Notes: a model not told the origin generated them from the sequence alone. A stretch of DNA of 64,000 nucleotides from Pseudozyma flocculosa PF-1 (GCF_000417875.1 NW_006920870.1:1118727-1182726); one strand, 5' to 3'; counted from the stretch's first letter, positions 10,503-22,226 are shown. Program-made: numbers and translations.

Positions 10503-11176
10503 ACTCGTAGTGATGTTACGCCGACTGGCTGGCCGGTCGTCCAGCATGGAAGGCGATGCATTCCCATTATACCCTTCCCTGCCCTCCATCCGCTGCACCC
10601 GTTGTACCTGGGGAATCCTTCAGAGAAAAGACTGAGACGGCGGCATTGGACCGCGTCGAGTGATGGGACACCGAAAGGGCATCGAATTGCGAGCAGTCCA
10701 GAGAGATCGTGGCCGGTCGTGGCCGTACATGCGGACCCCGGTCTGGCCTGGCCGCGGCTGAGCGCGCCCGTGCGTTGCCTGGCCTGGCCTGGCCGCTGCA
10801 GCCGGTTTTTTTCTCTTGCTCCACCTTTCGGCTTGGCCGCCTGGCCAGGCTCAGAGACCGAGGGAGCGAGATGCGGAGGCCCCGACCACCTGCAGCGCGG
10901 CACGTCCGCAGACATGACTCCCGCCTGATCGCCAGCTGGGCCTCCCTTCCACCACGACCTCCATCGCCACTACGCCGCCATCGTCGCCCGCGCACTCTGC
11001 GCCAGCTATCCTCTTGCATCGGCGACGCCCCCCGAGACATCATCATACCCTTACCCCGCTCACGGCCCGCCCTCACCTGACCGCGTTGGCGGTCCAGTCA
11101 ATCCCCCCCTCCGTGCCCTGCCGCATCACCCATCCGCCGCGCTCTTTGACTCAGCCGCCGCCATCCGTCCGCCACC
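10503..11176. other. Intergenic spacer with TGGCC repeats, promoter of PFK-2 gene
   Basis: This is the 3' flank of EFG1 and the upstream region of the kinase gene. It holds a GGCCT/TGGCC run near 10774-10796 followed by a T7 tract. The last 250 bp before the next ATG are pyrimidine-rich. No exon is evident. Confidence 0.6.
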
Positions 11177-13258
11177 ATGGCCGCCCCGCTCTACACGACG
11201 GCATCGGGCCAGCTCTACCACGCCGGCAAGATCCTCATTGCCACTGTCGGCCTCCCCGCACGAGGCAAGACGCACCTCTCGCACGCCGTCGAGCGATACC
11301 TGCGATGGCTCGGCGTAAAGTCCAAGGTCTTCTCCCTCGGCGACCACCGCCGCAAGGTCCTCGGCCGCGTCGATGTGATGCCAAAGGATTACTTCAAGAG
11401 CGGCCCAAAGTCGGCAGAGACCGAAGCGCTGCGCAAGCGCATCCTCGACGAGTTTGATGAGACCGTCGTCGACTACTACGACCAGGGCGGCCAGGTCGTC
11501 ATCTACGATGCCAACAACGGAAGCCAGGCGAGGAGGTATGCCATCCGCGAAAAGTTTGGCAAGCTGGGCATCCACGTCATGTTTCTCGGTGAGCATTCAT
11601 CTGCGACTGCTGCGCCAGGGCAACCCGACAGAGGACCAGGCTGACCTCGACTCCCGCTTCCATGCCTCCGCTCACCCAGAGAGCATCTGTACCGATCCGG
11701 CCGTGGTCGAGGCCAACGTCAGGAGTGTGAAGCTCAGCAGTCCGGATGTGAGTCGACTGGCTGCAGATGCCGTCCATGCCTGCAGGGTGCCCTTTATCTG
11801 ACTCGCGAGACGATACCCTGAGCGCAGTACGTCGGGTGGGACCCGGAGCGGGCGGTCGAGGACTTCTACAGCCGCATCAAGGGCCATGAGCAGTTCTACG
11901 AGCCCATCGAGAACCCGTCCTTTCCCTATATCAAGCTGATCAACGTCGGGGAGCAGGTCGTGGTCAACAACATCCAGGGCTACCTGCAGAGTCGAATCGT
12001 CTTTTTCTTGATGAACATCCACAACCGGCAGAGGACGTGAGTGGCAGCGGCTTACGGCATCGGCTGCATATGCTGCGAGCAACGTGCACTGACCTGCCAT
12101 CCTCCCGCGTCCCTCTTCCTCGCTCGCCCGACAGCATCTACTTTGCAAGGGCTGGAGAGGCCCTCATCGAGCACCTATACAAGGCAGATGCGGACCTCTC
12201 GTCGCTCGGCTGGGACTATGCCGACGAGCTGTGCAACTTCGTGGTCACCCTGCGCAAGGACGCGGCGGCAAAGAGCATCCAAAAGGCCCGCGGCGAGAGT
12301 CGCCAAGAGACCGAGGCGCGGCGCGACAAGCCGGGCCATGGACCGGGCGAGGAGCTGAGGACGCTCGAGGTATGGACGTCGGCAAGGCGGAGGTCATCGC
12401 ACACGGCCTACCCCTTCACCGAAAAGGGCTTCAAGGTGATTGAGAGGTCGCAGCTGAGCGAGATGAACCCGGGCATCGTGGACGGCATGAGCGAGGAGGA
12501 GATCCGGAAGCGGTACCCAGACGAGTGGGAGCGAAAGCTGCGCGAGCCCTACTCGCACCGCTTCCCGCGCGCGGAAAGCTACCACGACCTGTCGGTGAGT
12601 GCTCGGCGGACGGCAAGTCATCGGCGCTTGTCCGAGAGACGGACCCGCTCACCCACGTTCTGCCCCCGTCGACGCTGCAGGTCCGTCTGGAGCCAATCAT
12701 CTTTGAGCTGGAGCGGGCAAGGAGCGACGTTCTCATCATTGGCCAGTCGTCGGTGCTGCGCTGCCTCATCGCCTACTACCAGGGCCTCCAACCCCACGAG
12801 ATCCCTTCGATTCAGGTGGGTGCAGCGAGACATCGTGTCCCGCGAAGTGACGGTGCAGTTCAGGTCACTGATCCCCCTCCCTTTGGCTTCTCCTGGATCC
12901 GCAGGTGCGCGAGGGGGAGCTCGTCGAGATTTCGCCCCAGGCGTACGGGGTCAAGACTGTGACGCACCAGTTCTGGGATCCGGTGGCGCGACGCAAGGAA
13001 CGCGACGCGGTCTTTGAGGCTGAGGACCAGACGGCTGCCAACGCCGCCCGGCAGGACGAGGCGGCCAGCATCCACGACGAGAGGGAGCAGAACCGCACGG
13101 CCAACCGCGAGGGCATGCCGCGGTGGGCGCAGCGGAGGAGCAGTTCGGCCAAGTCGCCCGAGGGCATCCGGGCGGATCGGGCCGCCATCCGAGAGCTGGA
13201 GCAGGAGCTCAAAGACGCAGAGATGCTGCGCGACTACGATGTACAGATCGCGCGCTGA
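11177..13258 (+). CDS. PFK26: 6-phosphofructo-2-kinase with a phosphatase domain lacking its catalytic histidines
   Basis: Six exons (11177-11588, 11680-11747, 11828-12036, 12135-12594, 12681-12815, 12905-13258) splice in frame to 545 residues. Introns are 80-98 bp. The N-terminal kinase has the P-loop GLPARGKT (25-32), GDHRRKVLG and YDANNGSQARRYAIR. It makes fructose-2,6-bisphosphate, the cytosolic activator of glycolysis. The C-terminal histidine-phosphatase fold is recognisable (IRKRYPDEW, FPRAESYHDL, VRLEPIIFELER). However, the catalytic RHGE is RAGE (Ala236), and the second catalytic His, normally in CHQAV, is Gln405 (GQSSV). The protein should therefore be kinase-only, as in yeast Pfk26, which also lacks the first His. 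A basic/charged insert sits near residues 268-300. The ATG has a CCACC context. Confidence 0.93.
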
Positions 13259-13958
13259 GGACCCGTGGCCACTGCCTGTTGGAATGCGACGTTGCCATGC
13301 GTACCGGTATTGCCCGGGTGGCGAGTGTCAGCCTTGAGTTGCCGCCCACCGCCACAGCCGCCGTCATTGTTGTTGTACGTTGTCGTCGTCGTCCTCGGGA
13401 CGAGCGAGGTGGCGGTAGCGAATCGGGCAGGCCACCCGTCTCTCCTATCTGTCTGCCCTCTCCCTGCCTCCACATGCTGCATCTGCGCCTGCCTGCGGCC
13501 CCCGGAAATGACGCAGCAGGCAGCAGCGGCAGCCAGCCAGCCAGCCAGCCAAGGCAGCCGGGCGGGCGGGCCAGCCGGGCGTGAAACGCATGTGGAGCGA
13601 GCAAGGCGTGGCCTGCCTGCCTGGCTGCCGGCCTGGCAACCGACGAGCGGCTGCGAGCGAGACACCGGCTCGAACCCCACCCATCCTCTGCTGGCAGCTC
13701 GACTTGTTGGGGCAACCAAACGGGACCAGCTCGCCTACTCCCCCCGTCATTGACGGTCAGTCAAGATTGCCTCTCGACCACCACCTCGTCTCCCTCCAAC
13801 GCACGCATTCGTCCCATCGAGCACCACATACCATCGAGCATTCTGGCATGGCGTGCCATCGCTGACCACCAGAACACGACTCGTCTCGCCTCTTCCCGTC
13901 GGTGACGCTGTTCCACAACTAGACGACTGTCACCCGCTCGCGCCCCGGCTCGCCCGCC
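13259..13958. other. Intergenic spacer with CCAG repeats, promoter of TAG lipase gene
   Basis: A GCCA/CCAG tetranucleotide run lies near 13530-13553. Otherwise this is mixed C/G-rich sequence ending in a pyrimidine-rich stretch before the lipase ATG. No supported gene. Confidence 0.6.
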
Positions 13959-16946
13959 ATGGCATCGCTCTTTCATCGCCGCCGTGCGGCTCATCCGTCG
14001 CCCGCCGCGGACACGGCGTCTGACCCGGCTGCAACTCCCAGGCGCCGGCGCTCGAGCGCCTTCAACCTCCTCTCGCCTCGATCGGAAGCTGCCGAACCGG
14101 AACTGGATCCGCTCCTCACCGCCCAGTATGCCATCCCCGACCATGTAGAGGCGTTCCGCGAGGCGCTCAGCCACGATCTCGGCCAGTCCGAGTACCTCCC
14201 CGCTTCGGCCGCGGCCGCCAGCCAGATCACCGGTTCCTCGACCTGGTCCATGCTCGGCTTCCCAAACGGCCTCAAGAGCCCCGGCGCCAAGTCACCCGTC
14301 GACACGCCCTCGAACCACTTTGACTCGATCGCGTCGGTGCAGGAGTCGGCCTCGTCGTCCGCCAACCCTGCAGAGCCCTCGTCGACGCAGGCCTCAAACC
14401 CGCGCAAGGTGGGCCGCATCGCCGCCGCCTCCGACTTTGCCCCCATCCGCGAAAAGGTCCACCGCAAGAAGAAGCGACGCTCCGTCGACAGCGGAACGCG
14501 CGAGGGCTTCGTCTACCACACGCTCAGGTGGCCGCTGCTCATCGGCATCTTTCTCACCATCTTTCTCGAGTTTGCGGCGTACGTCATCATCCGCCAGATT
14601 GTCAACGTCATCGAGTACGCCATCGCATGGAGGGGAAAGAAGGGAGAGCTGCGCAAGAGGATGCGCAAGTCGACCACCCTCGGAGAGTGGAAGGAGGCGG
14701 CGCTCGAGCTCGACGAGTTCATGGGCTTCGAGGCGTGGAAGACCGACGACGCCAGCGGGTTCTACGACTGGATCCTTGTCAAGAAGGTCAAGGCATCGCT
14801 CAAAGGTGAGTTGCGCAGCGAAGCACGCCTCCGTTCCTTTAGCGATGGGCATGCCAGGACGACCGCGCTGATTTGCCACATTTGCCCTTGAACCGCCACG
14901 TCAGCCTTTCGCGAAAAGGAAGACACTGAGAACCTGCTCGGGGTACTGGACCTCTGCCTGCGCAACAACTTCGCCGGCACAGAGAACTTCCGCCTCTACA
15001 GCGAGACGTTCTTTGGTACCAAGTACCTCGTCGAGAGCTACCTCAGCGAGCTCGAGCTGGCGCTGCGCTACGTCGAAAGCACCGACAAGATCACGCCAGA
15101 GGTCAAGCGGCAGTTCTACCGCACCGTCTCGCGCAACCTCGGCCGCAGCGCCCTCTGCCTCAGCGGCGGGGCGAGCTTTGGCTACTACCACATCGGCGTG
15201 GTGCGCGCGCTGCTCGACTCGAACCTGCTGCCCAAGGTGGTGACGGGCACTTCGGCCGGCGGCTTGATTGCGGCGCTGACGTGCACGCGGACCGACGAGG
15301 AGCTCAAGAAGCTTCTCGTGCCCGCCCTGGCGGACCGCATCACGGCGTGCGAGGAGCCCATCAGCGTGTGGGCCCGTCGCGCCTGGCACACGGGCGCCCG
15401 CTTCGACACCGTGTCGTGGGCCGAGAAGTGCGCCTTTTTCACGCTGGGCTCGATGACCTTCAAGGAGGCCTACGAGCGCACGGGCAAGGTGCTGTGCATC
15501 AGCGTCATCCCCTCGGACCGCCACTCACCCGTCAAGCTGCTCAACTACATCACCGCGCCAGATTGCGTCATCTGGTCGAGCCTGTTGGCCTCAGCGGCCG
15601 TGCCGGGCATCCTCAACCCCGTCTGCCTGATGCAAAAGACCAGGGACGGTCGAATCATACCGTGGAACTGGGGACACCGCTTCAAGGACGGCAGCCTGCG
15701 CGTCGACATCCCGCTCCAGGACCTCCACGCGCTCTTCAACGTCAACTACCCGATCGTGTCCCAGGTCAACCCGCACGTCCACCTCTTCCACTTTGGCTCC
15801 AAGGGCGCGCCCGGTCGACCCACGGCGCACCGCAAGGGCAAGGGATGGCGAGGAGGCTTTGTCCTTTCGGCTGCCGAGCACGTGCTCAAGCTGCACCTCA
15901 AGATGAACTTCAAGATCATTCGCGACCTCGATCTCCTGCCCGCCATCCTGGGACAGGACTGGAGCAGCGTCTTCCTGCAGCCGTTTGGCGGTGCCGTGAC
16001 CATCTGGCCCAAGACCCGGGCGTGGGATTGGGTGCGCATCCTCACCGACCCGGACCGCAAGGAACTCTCCCGCATGATTGACGTGGGTCAGATTGTCACA
16101 TTCCCCAAGATTCACATGGTCGAGAACCGGATACGCCTCGAGAAGGCCATCGAGCGGGGCCGCAAAAAGTGCCGGAGAGCGATCCGATCCGCCGAGGCGG
16201 AAGCGGCCGGCAACGGCAACGGCAACGGCTCCAGCGTCGCAAGGAGGACCAGACGCAACGGTGGAGAAAACGGCAGCAAGGAGCCCCTGCCGACGGCGGG
16301 CAGCGTGTCGGAAGGGACCGACAACGACGACTTTTTCAGCTCAAAGACGGTCGGAAACGGATTCACCTCGTTCTCTGCGGCGGGCAAAGCCTCGACGAGC
16401 CGCGGCAGGGACAACGATGAGGGCGAGGTTCTGCACCCGAATGGGCTCGACTCGAATGTCGGGACGCCCGGCATCGACGCCGAGTCCGACAGCACGCGGC
16501 AACAGCCGGCGCCGCAACGGCCAAAGCCGTACCCGACGTACAGCCGATACCTCTTTGACACTCGCGCGGCCAACAAGGGTCGGGCTACTGATCTGGACTC
16601 GGCCATCTCGACGCCCCGTGGCGATGATGATGACAACGCGGGCGCCACGCCAGAGACATGGCTGGACAGAGGGCAAGGCGACATCGAACAGGACGAGCCA
16701 CGCACCTCTGGTGAAGTGGAGGGCGCAGGGGGTCCGGCAGAGTGGGACGAGGAGAAGGAGCGGATCGAGTACAGGAAGAAGCGGAGCGCGCGATGGGGCG
16801 ACGGGACCAGCTGGGACGATAGAAGCTACGATACGAGGAAGGACGAGGATCGGTTCAGCGAGAGCAGCGTCGAGAGTTCGGAGGACGACAACGATGAAGA
16901 CGACGACGAAGAGGGGCAAGGAGGAGCCCCGAGGGACGCGGCGTAG
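13959..16946 (+). CDS. DUF3336/patatin-type triacylglycerol lipase (Tgl4/Tgl5/SDP1-like)
   Basis: Exons 13959-14805 and 14905-16946 (99-bp intron) encode 962 residues. After a disordered Ser/Ala-rich N-terminus comes a membrane-embedded helix near 187-215. A DUF3336 region follows (TTLGEWKEAALELDEFMGFEAW through FFGTKYLVESYLSELELALRYVE). The patatin core has the glycine-rich GGASFGYYHIG, the nucleophile elbow GTSAG (Ser399), and the catalytic Asp544 in DGS. These are the parts of lipid-droplet TAG lipases that release stored fatty acids. The C-terminal third is disordered, with Asn/Gly and acidic runs ending in a Glu/Asp-rich tail; such tails carry regulatory phosphosites in the yeast proteins. 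It is convergent with ADE17, with 169 bp between stops. Confidence 0.92.
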
Positions 16947-17115
16947 CTTCGAAGCTCGACTAGCTAGACAGACACACACGCTCCGCCAAAAGGGGCAGCC
17001 ATCTTGATCTCGTTCGTCGGTTGGGTCGGTATCACGCGGGAGAAGGCCGGGCAAGAGCCGCCTCTCTATTCTACAAAGCCCGGCGCGGCGCCCTCGAGCC
17101 ACAGCCGTCACACTT

Positions 17116-19039
17116 CTAGTGGTGGAACAGCCTGAGGTTGGTCCTGGCAACGACGATGCCGTGGCCGTTGGCGGCCTCGATGCAGGCGTCGTCCATGACG
17201 CTGCCGCCGGGCGCGGCGATGTAGCCGGCGCCCGACCGCGCGGCGCGGTGGACGTTGTCGGGGAAGGGGAAGAAGGCGTCGGAGGCGACGACGACGTTCT
17301 TGAGCTTGGCGGCGTGCTCCCTGCGCTCCTGGACCGAGAGCGGCGGCGGGACGCTGTCAAACATGGCCTCCCACTCCTTTCGCTCCTGGGTGTTGGCCAT
17401 GTCGTCGCCCTCGACGGTGCCCTCGACGAAGAGGTCAATGACGTTGCTCTTTTCCGGTCGCTTGGCGCCCTTCTTGAAGGGAAGCGAGAGGGTGCGCGGG
17501 TGCTGGCGCAGCCACCAGTTGTCGGCCTTGGACCCGGCCAGGCGCGTGCAGTGGATGCGCGACTGCTGGCCGGCGCCCAGGCCAATGACCTGGCCGTTGA
17601 GCGCGTAGCAGACGCTGTTGGACTGCGTGTACTTGAGCGCCAGCGTGGCCACCGTCAGGTCGAGGAGCGCGCTCTCGGGTACGTCCTTCTTGTCCGAGAC
17701 AATGTTGGTGAAGAGCGACTTTTCAATCTTGACGTCGTTGCGGCGCTGCTGCAGCGAGACGCCGTAGACCTGGCGCGTCTCGACCAGGTCGGGCTCGTAG
17801 TTCGGGTCCATCTGCAGCACGCAGTACTTGCCGCCCTTCTTCTTGGACAGGATCTCGAGCGCCTCGGGCTCGTAGCCGGGCGCGATGACACCGTCGCTCA
17901 CCTCGCGGCCGATGATGCGCGCCGTCTGGGCATCACAAACGTGGCTCAACCCAATGATGTCGCCGAACGAAGACATGCGGTCCGCACCACGGGCACGGGC
18001 GTAGGCGGTGGCCAGCTGGCTCAGCTGGCCGAGGTCATCGACAAAGTAGGCCTTGGCCTCGACCTCGCTCAGCGGCACGGCAACGGCAGCACCGGCGGGC
18101 GAGACGTGCTTGAACGACGCGGCGGCGGGCAGGCCAGTGGCCTCGGCCAGCTCCTTGACGAGCGCCCAGGCGTTGAGGCTGTCGAGCAGGTTGATGTAGC
18201 CCGGCGAGCCGGCGAGCGCCTTGACGGGCATCTCGCCCTTGGTGACAAAGGCCTGGGCGGGCTTCTGGTGCGGGTTGGCGCCGTAGCGCAGGGGCAGCTG
18301 CTGGACGACGCCGGTGGCCGAAGCGCCGGCCGACGAGGCGTACTGCTGTCGGAAGTAGTTGCTGATCGCCTCGTCGTACTTGGCCGTCTGGCTAAAGGCC
18401 TTGACGGCGAGCAGGTTGCGGCTGGCCTGGGCCTCGGCGCCGGTCTGGTCAAACTGCTCGAGGAAGCGCGGGTAGTCCTTAGGGTCGCTGAGGATCCAGA
18501 CCCGCTCGTGGTTCTTGGCGGCGGCGCGCAGCAGCGTGACACCGCCGATGTCGACCTCCTCGACCGACTGGGCGATGGTGGGCGCAGGCTCGCGGGCAAT
18601 CGTCTCCTCAAAAGGGTAGAGGTTGCAGACGACAATGTCGATGGGGGCAATGTTCTGCGCCTGGAGATCGGCGCGGTCCGACTCCTTGGACGTCTGGGCG
18701 AGAATGCCGCCGTGGACGGCAGGGTGGAGCGTCTTGACGCGGCCACCGAGCATCTCGGGTGCCTTTGTGATGTCCGACACGTCGCTGCGGCGAATATCGT
18801 GATTGGTGGAGTAGCAGAAAGGCATCGATATGAGCTGCGGGCCATCTCGCGCACATTTGCAACGGCGCCGCGGATCGGTCCGCCACTCACCCGATGGGCA
18901 GGCCAGCCTCGCGGACCATCTTGGCGGTGCCACCGCTGCCGAGCAGCCTCACGCCCTTGGCATGGAGGCCCTTGGCGAGCTCGAGCAGACCGGTCTTGTC
19001 ATAGACGGAAAGGATCGCCGTCGACTGAGAGGCAGACAT
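17116..19039 (-). CDS. ADE17: Bifunctional AICAR transformylase / IMP cyclohydrolase (ATIC)
   Basis: Exons 19039-18891 and 18784-17116, with a 106-bp intron spliced at GG/C, give 605 residues, the usual ATIC length. The N-terminal MGS-like IMP cyclohydrolase domain has [46 protein letters not shown] and [10 protein letters not shown]. The C-terminal transformylase has the catalytic [11 protein letters not shown] (Lys-His pair) and ends [17 protein letters not shown]. It performs the last two steps of de novo purine synthesis in the cytosol, from AICAR to FAICAR to IMP. The ATG at 19039 starts directly before the SVYDKTG motif, so the start is well fixed. A GTAAGTAT word on the same strand near 19428 might mark a 5'UTR intron. 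Confidence 0.95.
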
Positions 19040-19634
19040 GGTGGCAATACCTCGAAAGGAGAGCAGGGAGGAGAGGCGGGTGGGCGCGGAGACGGAGAGG
19101 CGGAGAGAGCGGAAGATTGAAATGGCAAACAGCGTGCAAAGGAGGTGTCAGACCGGATGGAGGTGGTAGACACGGCGGTGGTGGCGGTGGTGGTGCGGAA
19201 AGTTGTCGTCTACGCCGTCTGGAAGAAAGCGGGCGGGCGGAGCGGAGCAGCGACCGACGACGTCGAAAAAAAGTGGAGATGCACCGACCACCCCCCAGGC
19301 TGGGCAAACCCCGCCCCACGCACGGGTGGCTGCCGGTACCCTATCTCTCGCCCTCCTGGTGCCTGTCGAGCCAATCAGGCTGTCTGCAACGCTCAGCAGC
19401 AGCTGCCGTGTCGGATACTTACGTTTCCGGGGCGACGGCCTGGGCTGCACCCGCGACAACAAACTTTGAGTGGGCCGTCGAGTCACAGCGCTGACCGATG
19501 CTTAGTCAATAAGCCCGATTGATGGAGCAACCCGATTTAGCATCCCGATTGTTCTCGTTGGTCAACGCTCGGAGCCGGTCTCTCGCAGCCCGTCGATCTG
19601 CCGCGAGTAGTAGCCCGCCGGCTTTCCTTCCGGT

Positions 19635-19664
19635 CTCGACCTCGACCTCGACCTCGACCTCGAC
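19635..19664. repeat. CTCGAC hexamer tandem repeat
   Basis: There are five perfect CTCGAC units followed by degenerate CCCGAC. It encodes alternating Val/Glu on the minus strand but in no supported gene. Confidence 0.85.
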
Positions 19665-20743
19665 CCCGACCCTACTGACCTTGACCTCTGCATGACCATG
19701 GGTCTGTTCGCCATCGTCGTCAAAGTCTGCCACACCCGTCACGTAGCCGCTATTCAGAATCTCGCCCACGAGCGAAGCAGTGGCCCGACCTGATCGACAA
19801 TTTCCTCACCGGGCCGCTAGCCTCTCTGTCGGGTCGTGTTCCAGCCGAGGACGCAAGAGAAGGCTTCTTCTAGCCGAACGGGTAGCGTGGCCGGCACCCA
19901 GCGGCAGGCTTCCAGCCCAGGAACGGCGATCCCTGCGCACCTCGCCGATCGGGAAGGCGTCTCGATCTCGTCGCACCGTCGCTCCCGCATCGCAGAGAGC
20001 TTCTCCCAAGGACGCTGAGGGGAGTATCCGTACAGCAGCATGTTGAAGACGAGCGATGAAGCAAGGGTTGACGTCCTTGTTTACGGGTTGCGCGTGTGTG
20101 TTTTTTCGGATGGCTAGATCGAGAGTGAGGGCGTGACACCCAGCCCCAGCGCCCCAGCCCCCCGCCGCCGGAGGGCGTGACAACAGAGTGCCTCGGGGAA
20201 GCGGCGAAAGGGGCAAGCAGCGGTCCACCCGGCTGGCGGCACCGGCGGGCGGGCATGATGACCGGCCGCGTTGAAAGTTTCAACCGCCGCCGGCGAGCGT
20301 CGGCCCTGCGTGCAGCTGTCCAAGTTGGGCGAGCCCTGAGACAGCCCCGTCTGCCTCTATCGGCCCTTGACTCCACGCACGTACGTACGTACCGTTCTTG
20401 ACCAGCCGCCTGCTTGGCCTTTGCTTGCCCTCCTGTCTGCCCTCGCGATCTTGCTCTTGAAGCTGCAAGCGACATCGCCGAGGGTACATACAGGTACGAT
20501 GCTGCTTGTGCCGTATCCTCTGCGGCGTAGCCCCAGGCCGTAACACTTAGATCATCGGGCGACAGCGGCAGAAGGCTTCCTACAGCAGCGCCGGGATCAA
20601 TCGAACCGTGAGGCTCTTAGCCTGCTGACCGCCCGGCCGCCCCCTTTGTTCGCGGCGACGGTCGATCCACGCTATGTAGGGGAGCCGTCGTAAGGCTCCA
20701 TCAAAGGGACGGTCCGGACGCAGCAGTCCGGCCAACATAAAGA

Positions 20744-20788
20744 CATGTAGCGCTGCATTAGGGCGCCGGACCTCTTCCGCGCTACATG
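20744..20788. repeat. Inverted repeat CATGTAGCGC / GCGCTACATG
   Basis: Perfect 10-bp arms at 20744-20753 and 20779-20788 surround a 25-bp loop. A second hairpin (GGAGCC/GGCTCC, 7-nt loop) lies at 20681-20699. They may be remnants of a mobile element or a structured RNA; no protein remnant is visible. Confidence 0.6.
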
Positions 20789-21588
20789 TATTCATACATG
20801 GGCGTGGCTTGCTGCGGCGACGCTACGTACTGTATATACACCGGAACCCCCTACGGCTGAAAGAGCGCGCTGGCGCGTCGAAGACAATGCCAGCCCAAGC
20901 AAGGCAGGTGGGTCCTGGCCTACTCTCACGGTCGTCGGATGTCCCGTCATGATCATGCTGCGGAGCACTAGGGTTGCAGCCGGATAGCGTGTCCGCCGAC
21001 ATCAGCACGCACGGCTCCTGCTGATGCTACCAGAGTATCGCTCGTTGCAACGGCGGCCGCCTCCATGACGCTACCGGTGGTGCAGAGGGCTTAGGCAGAT
21101 TGCTTGGCGTCACGGCTCGCCCGTCACGGTGCGATGGCGGCCACCGGGTTCGGTCGAGGCGATGAGGAGGGTAGGCTGGCCGGGGGAAGGCAGCGCAAGC
21201 TACGATGGAAGGCCGCCGGAGGATTCTGCCACAGCACACCGCCCCACCCGGCTGCGCCGCATGTTCAAGACACATGGAGGCTCTGATTTCGGGGCCTCCG
21301 CCTGGCCCCCTGAAAGAGAACGTCCCTCAGCCGGGCCACACCGCCCTCTCCCCCCTCCTGTTGTTGACCTCCGCTCCCTGCTTGCTCCCTCTCCACCATC
21401 ACCTCTATCCACTCACTCCCTCCCTTGCTCTCTCCCTCATAACCGCTCCCGATCTTCCCTTCTCGACCCTCTCACTCCATCTCGGAACCAACATCTGACT
21501 CGCCGACACGGCCCCTTCCCCGGAGTAACCACCACTCTCTCTTGACGACCCTCGCTCCACCGCCAACACCTCCCCGCCTGTTTTGAGA

Positions 21589-22226
21589 ATGAAGTTCAGC
21601 AGCGCGCTCCTCGGCCTGGCTGCCGTCGCCGTTGCCACCGTCTCGGCCACCACCCCCGTCTCGGACGACGCCGCCCTGGCCGTCCGCGACACGCACGAGT
21701 CTGGACTCGTCAACCTCGGCCTGCGCGCCCACGAGCGCAAGGCACGCCACGTCCAGCAGCAGTCGTCGAGCGAGGACCTCGAGAAGCGCAACTTTGTCTC
21801 CAAGTGGGGCAAGCTCACCTACTACGCCGGCCACCAGCTCGACAACCCCGCCTGCGGCGGCCCCACCCCGACCGACAACGACATGGTCGTCGCCGTCAAG
21901 GAGAATGGCGGATACGGCAAGTGCGGTGACACGGTCCACATCCACTGGAGTGAGTCCAGCTTCTCGAACTTCCCCGCTTGCTGGCCTTGGTACCAGCCTG
22001 GTCGCACTGGCGCCCACCGCCGATCTATCACTTACTGACATCGCTCGCTCTTCTCTTCCTCGCGTCCGCCCCGTCAGAGGGCAAGATGGTCTCGGCCACC
22101 ATCCGGGACTACTGCGAGGGCTGCGAGTGGGGCCACTACGACGCCACCAAGGGCCTCTTCCGCAAGCTCGACAGCCTCAGCATGGGCGTCCTCGACGGCA
22201 TCCACTTCAAGCTCATCGAGCACTAG
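21589..22226 (+). CDS. Small secreted double-psi beta-barrel (RlpA/barwin-like) protein with a Kex2-type site
   Basis: Exons 21589-21949 and 22078-22226 (128-bp intron with a CTGAC branch site) encode 169 residues. Residues 1-20 are a signal peptide (MKFSSALLGLAAVAVATVSA). A propeptide-like stretch ends at LEKR (residues 64-67), a good Kex2 cleavage site. The mature part begins FVSKWGKLTYYAG and has YGKCGDTVHIHW, ATIRDYCEGCEW and a closing GVLDGIHFKLI. This order matches the small fungal DPBB proteins related to barwin and expansin. Such proteins are secreted and often bind cell-wall polysaccharide, but no catalytic role can be assumed. Four Cys in the mature part could form two disulfides. 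I cannot tell a wall protein from an effector-like one. Confidence 0.88.

Larger units (their letters stand above)
19040..21588. other. Long intergenic spacer (2.5 kb) with inverted repeats and a relatively AT-rich island
   Basis: I see no supported gene on either strand. The left part is the ADE17 upstream region, with a GAGTCA word at 19480. About 20.5-21.05 kb is less GC-rich than the rest and contains several short hairpin-forming inverted repeats and ACGT/TATA runs. The right 250 bp are pyrimidine-rich leader sequence of the secreted-protein gene. Confidence 0.5.

Noticed and set aside
17119..19494. 791-codon plus-strand open frame across the ATIC gene
   Set aside because: It is the antisense of a clearly coding, GC3-rich gene. 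The translation is Leu/Arg/Val/Gly monotone with no domain. The same applies to plus-strand frames at 43589-45394 (sirtuin) and 46955-48229 (NOG2).
20590..20640. tRNA-like TCGAACC word (minus-strand GGTTCGATT)
   Set aside because: The flanking bases do not form a T-stem, and I could not fit D and acceptor arms. Other GTTCGA words in the window also fail.
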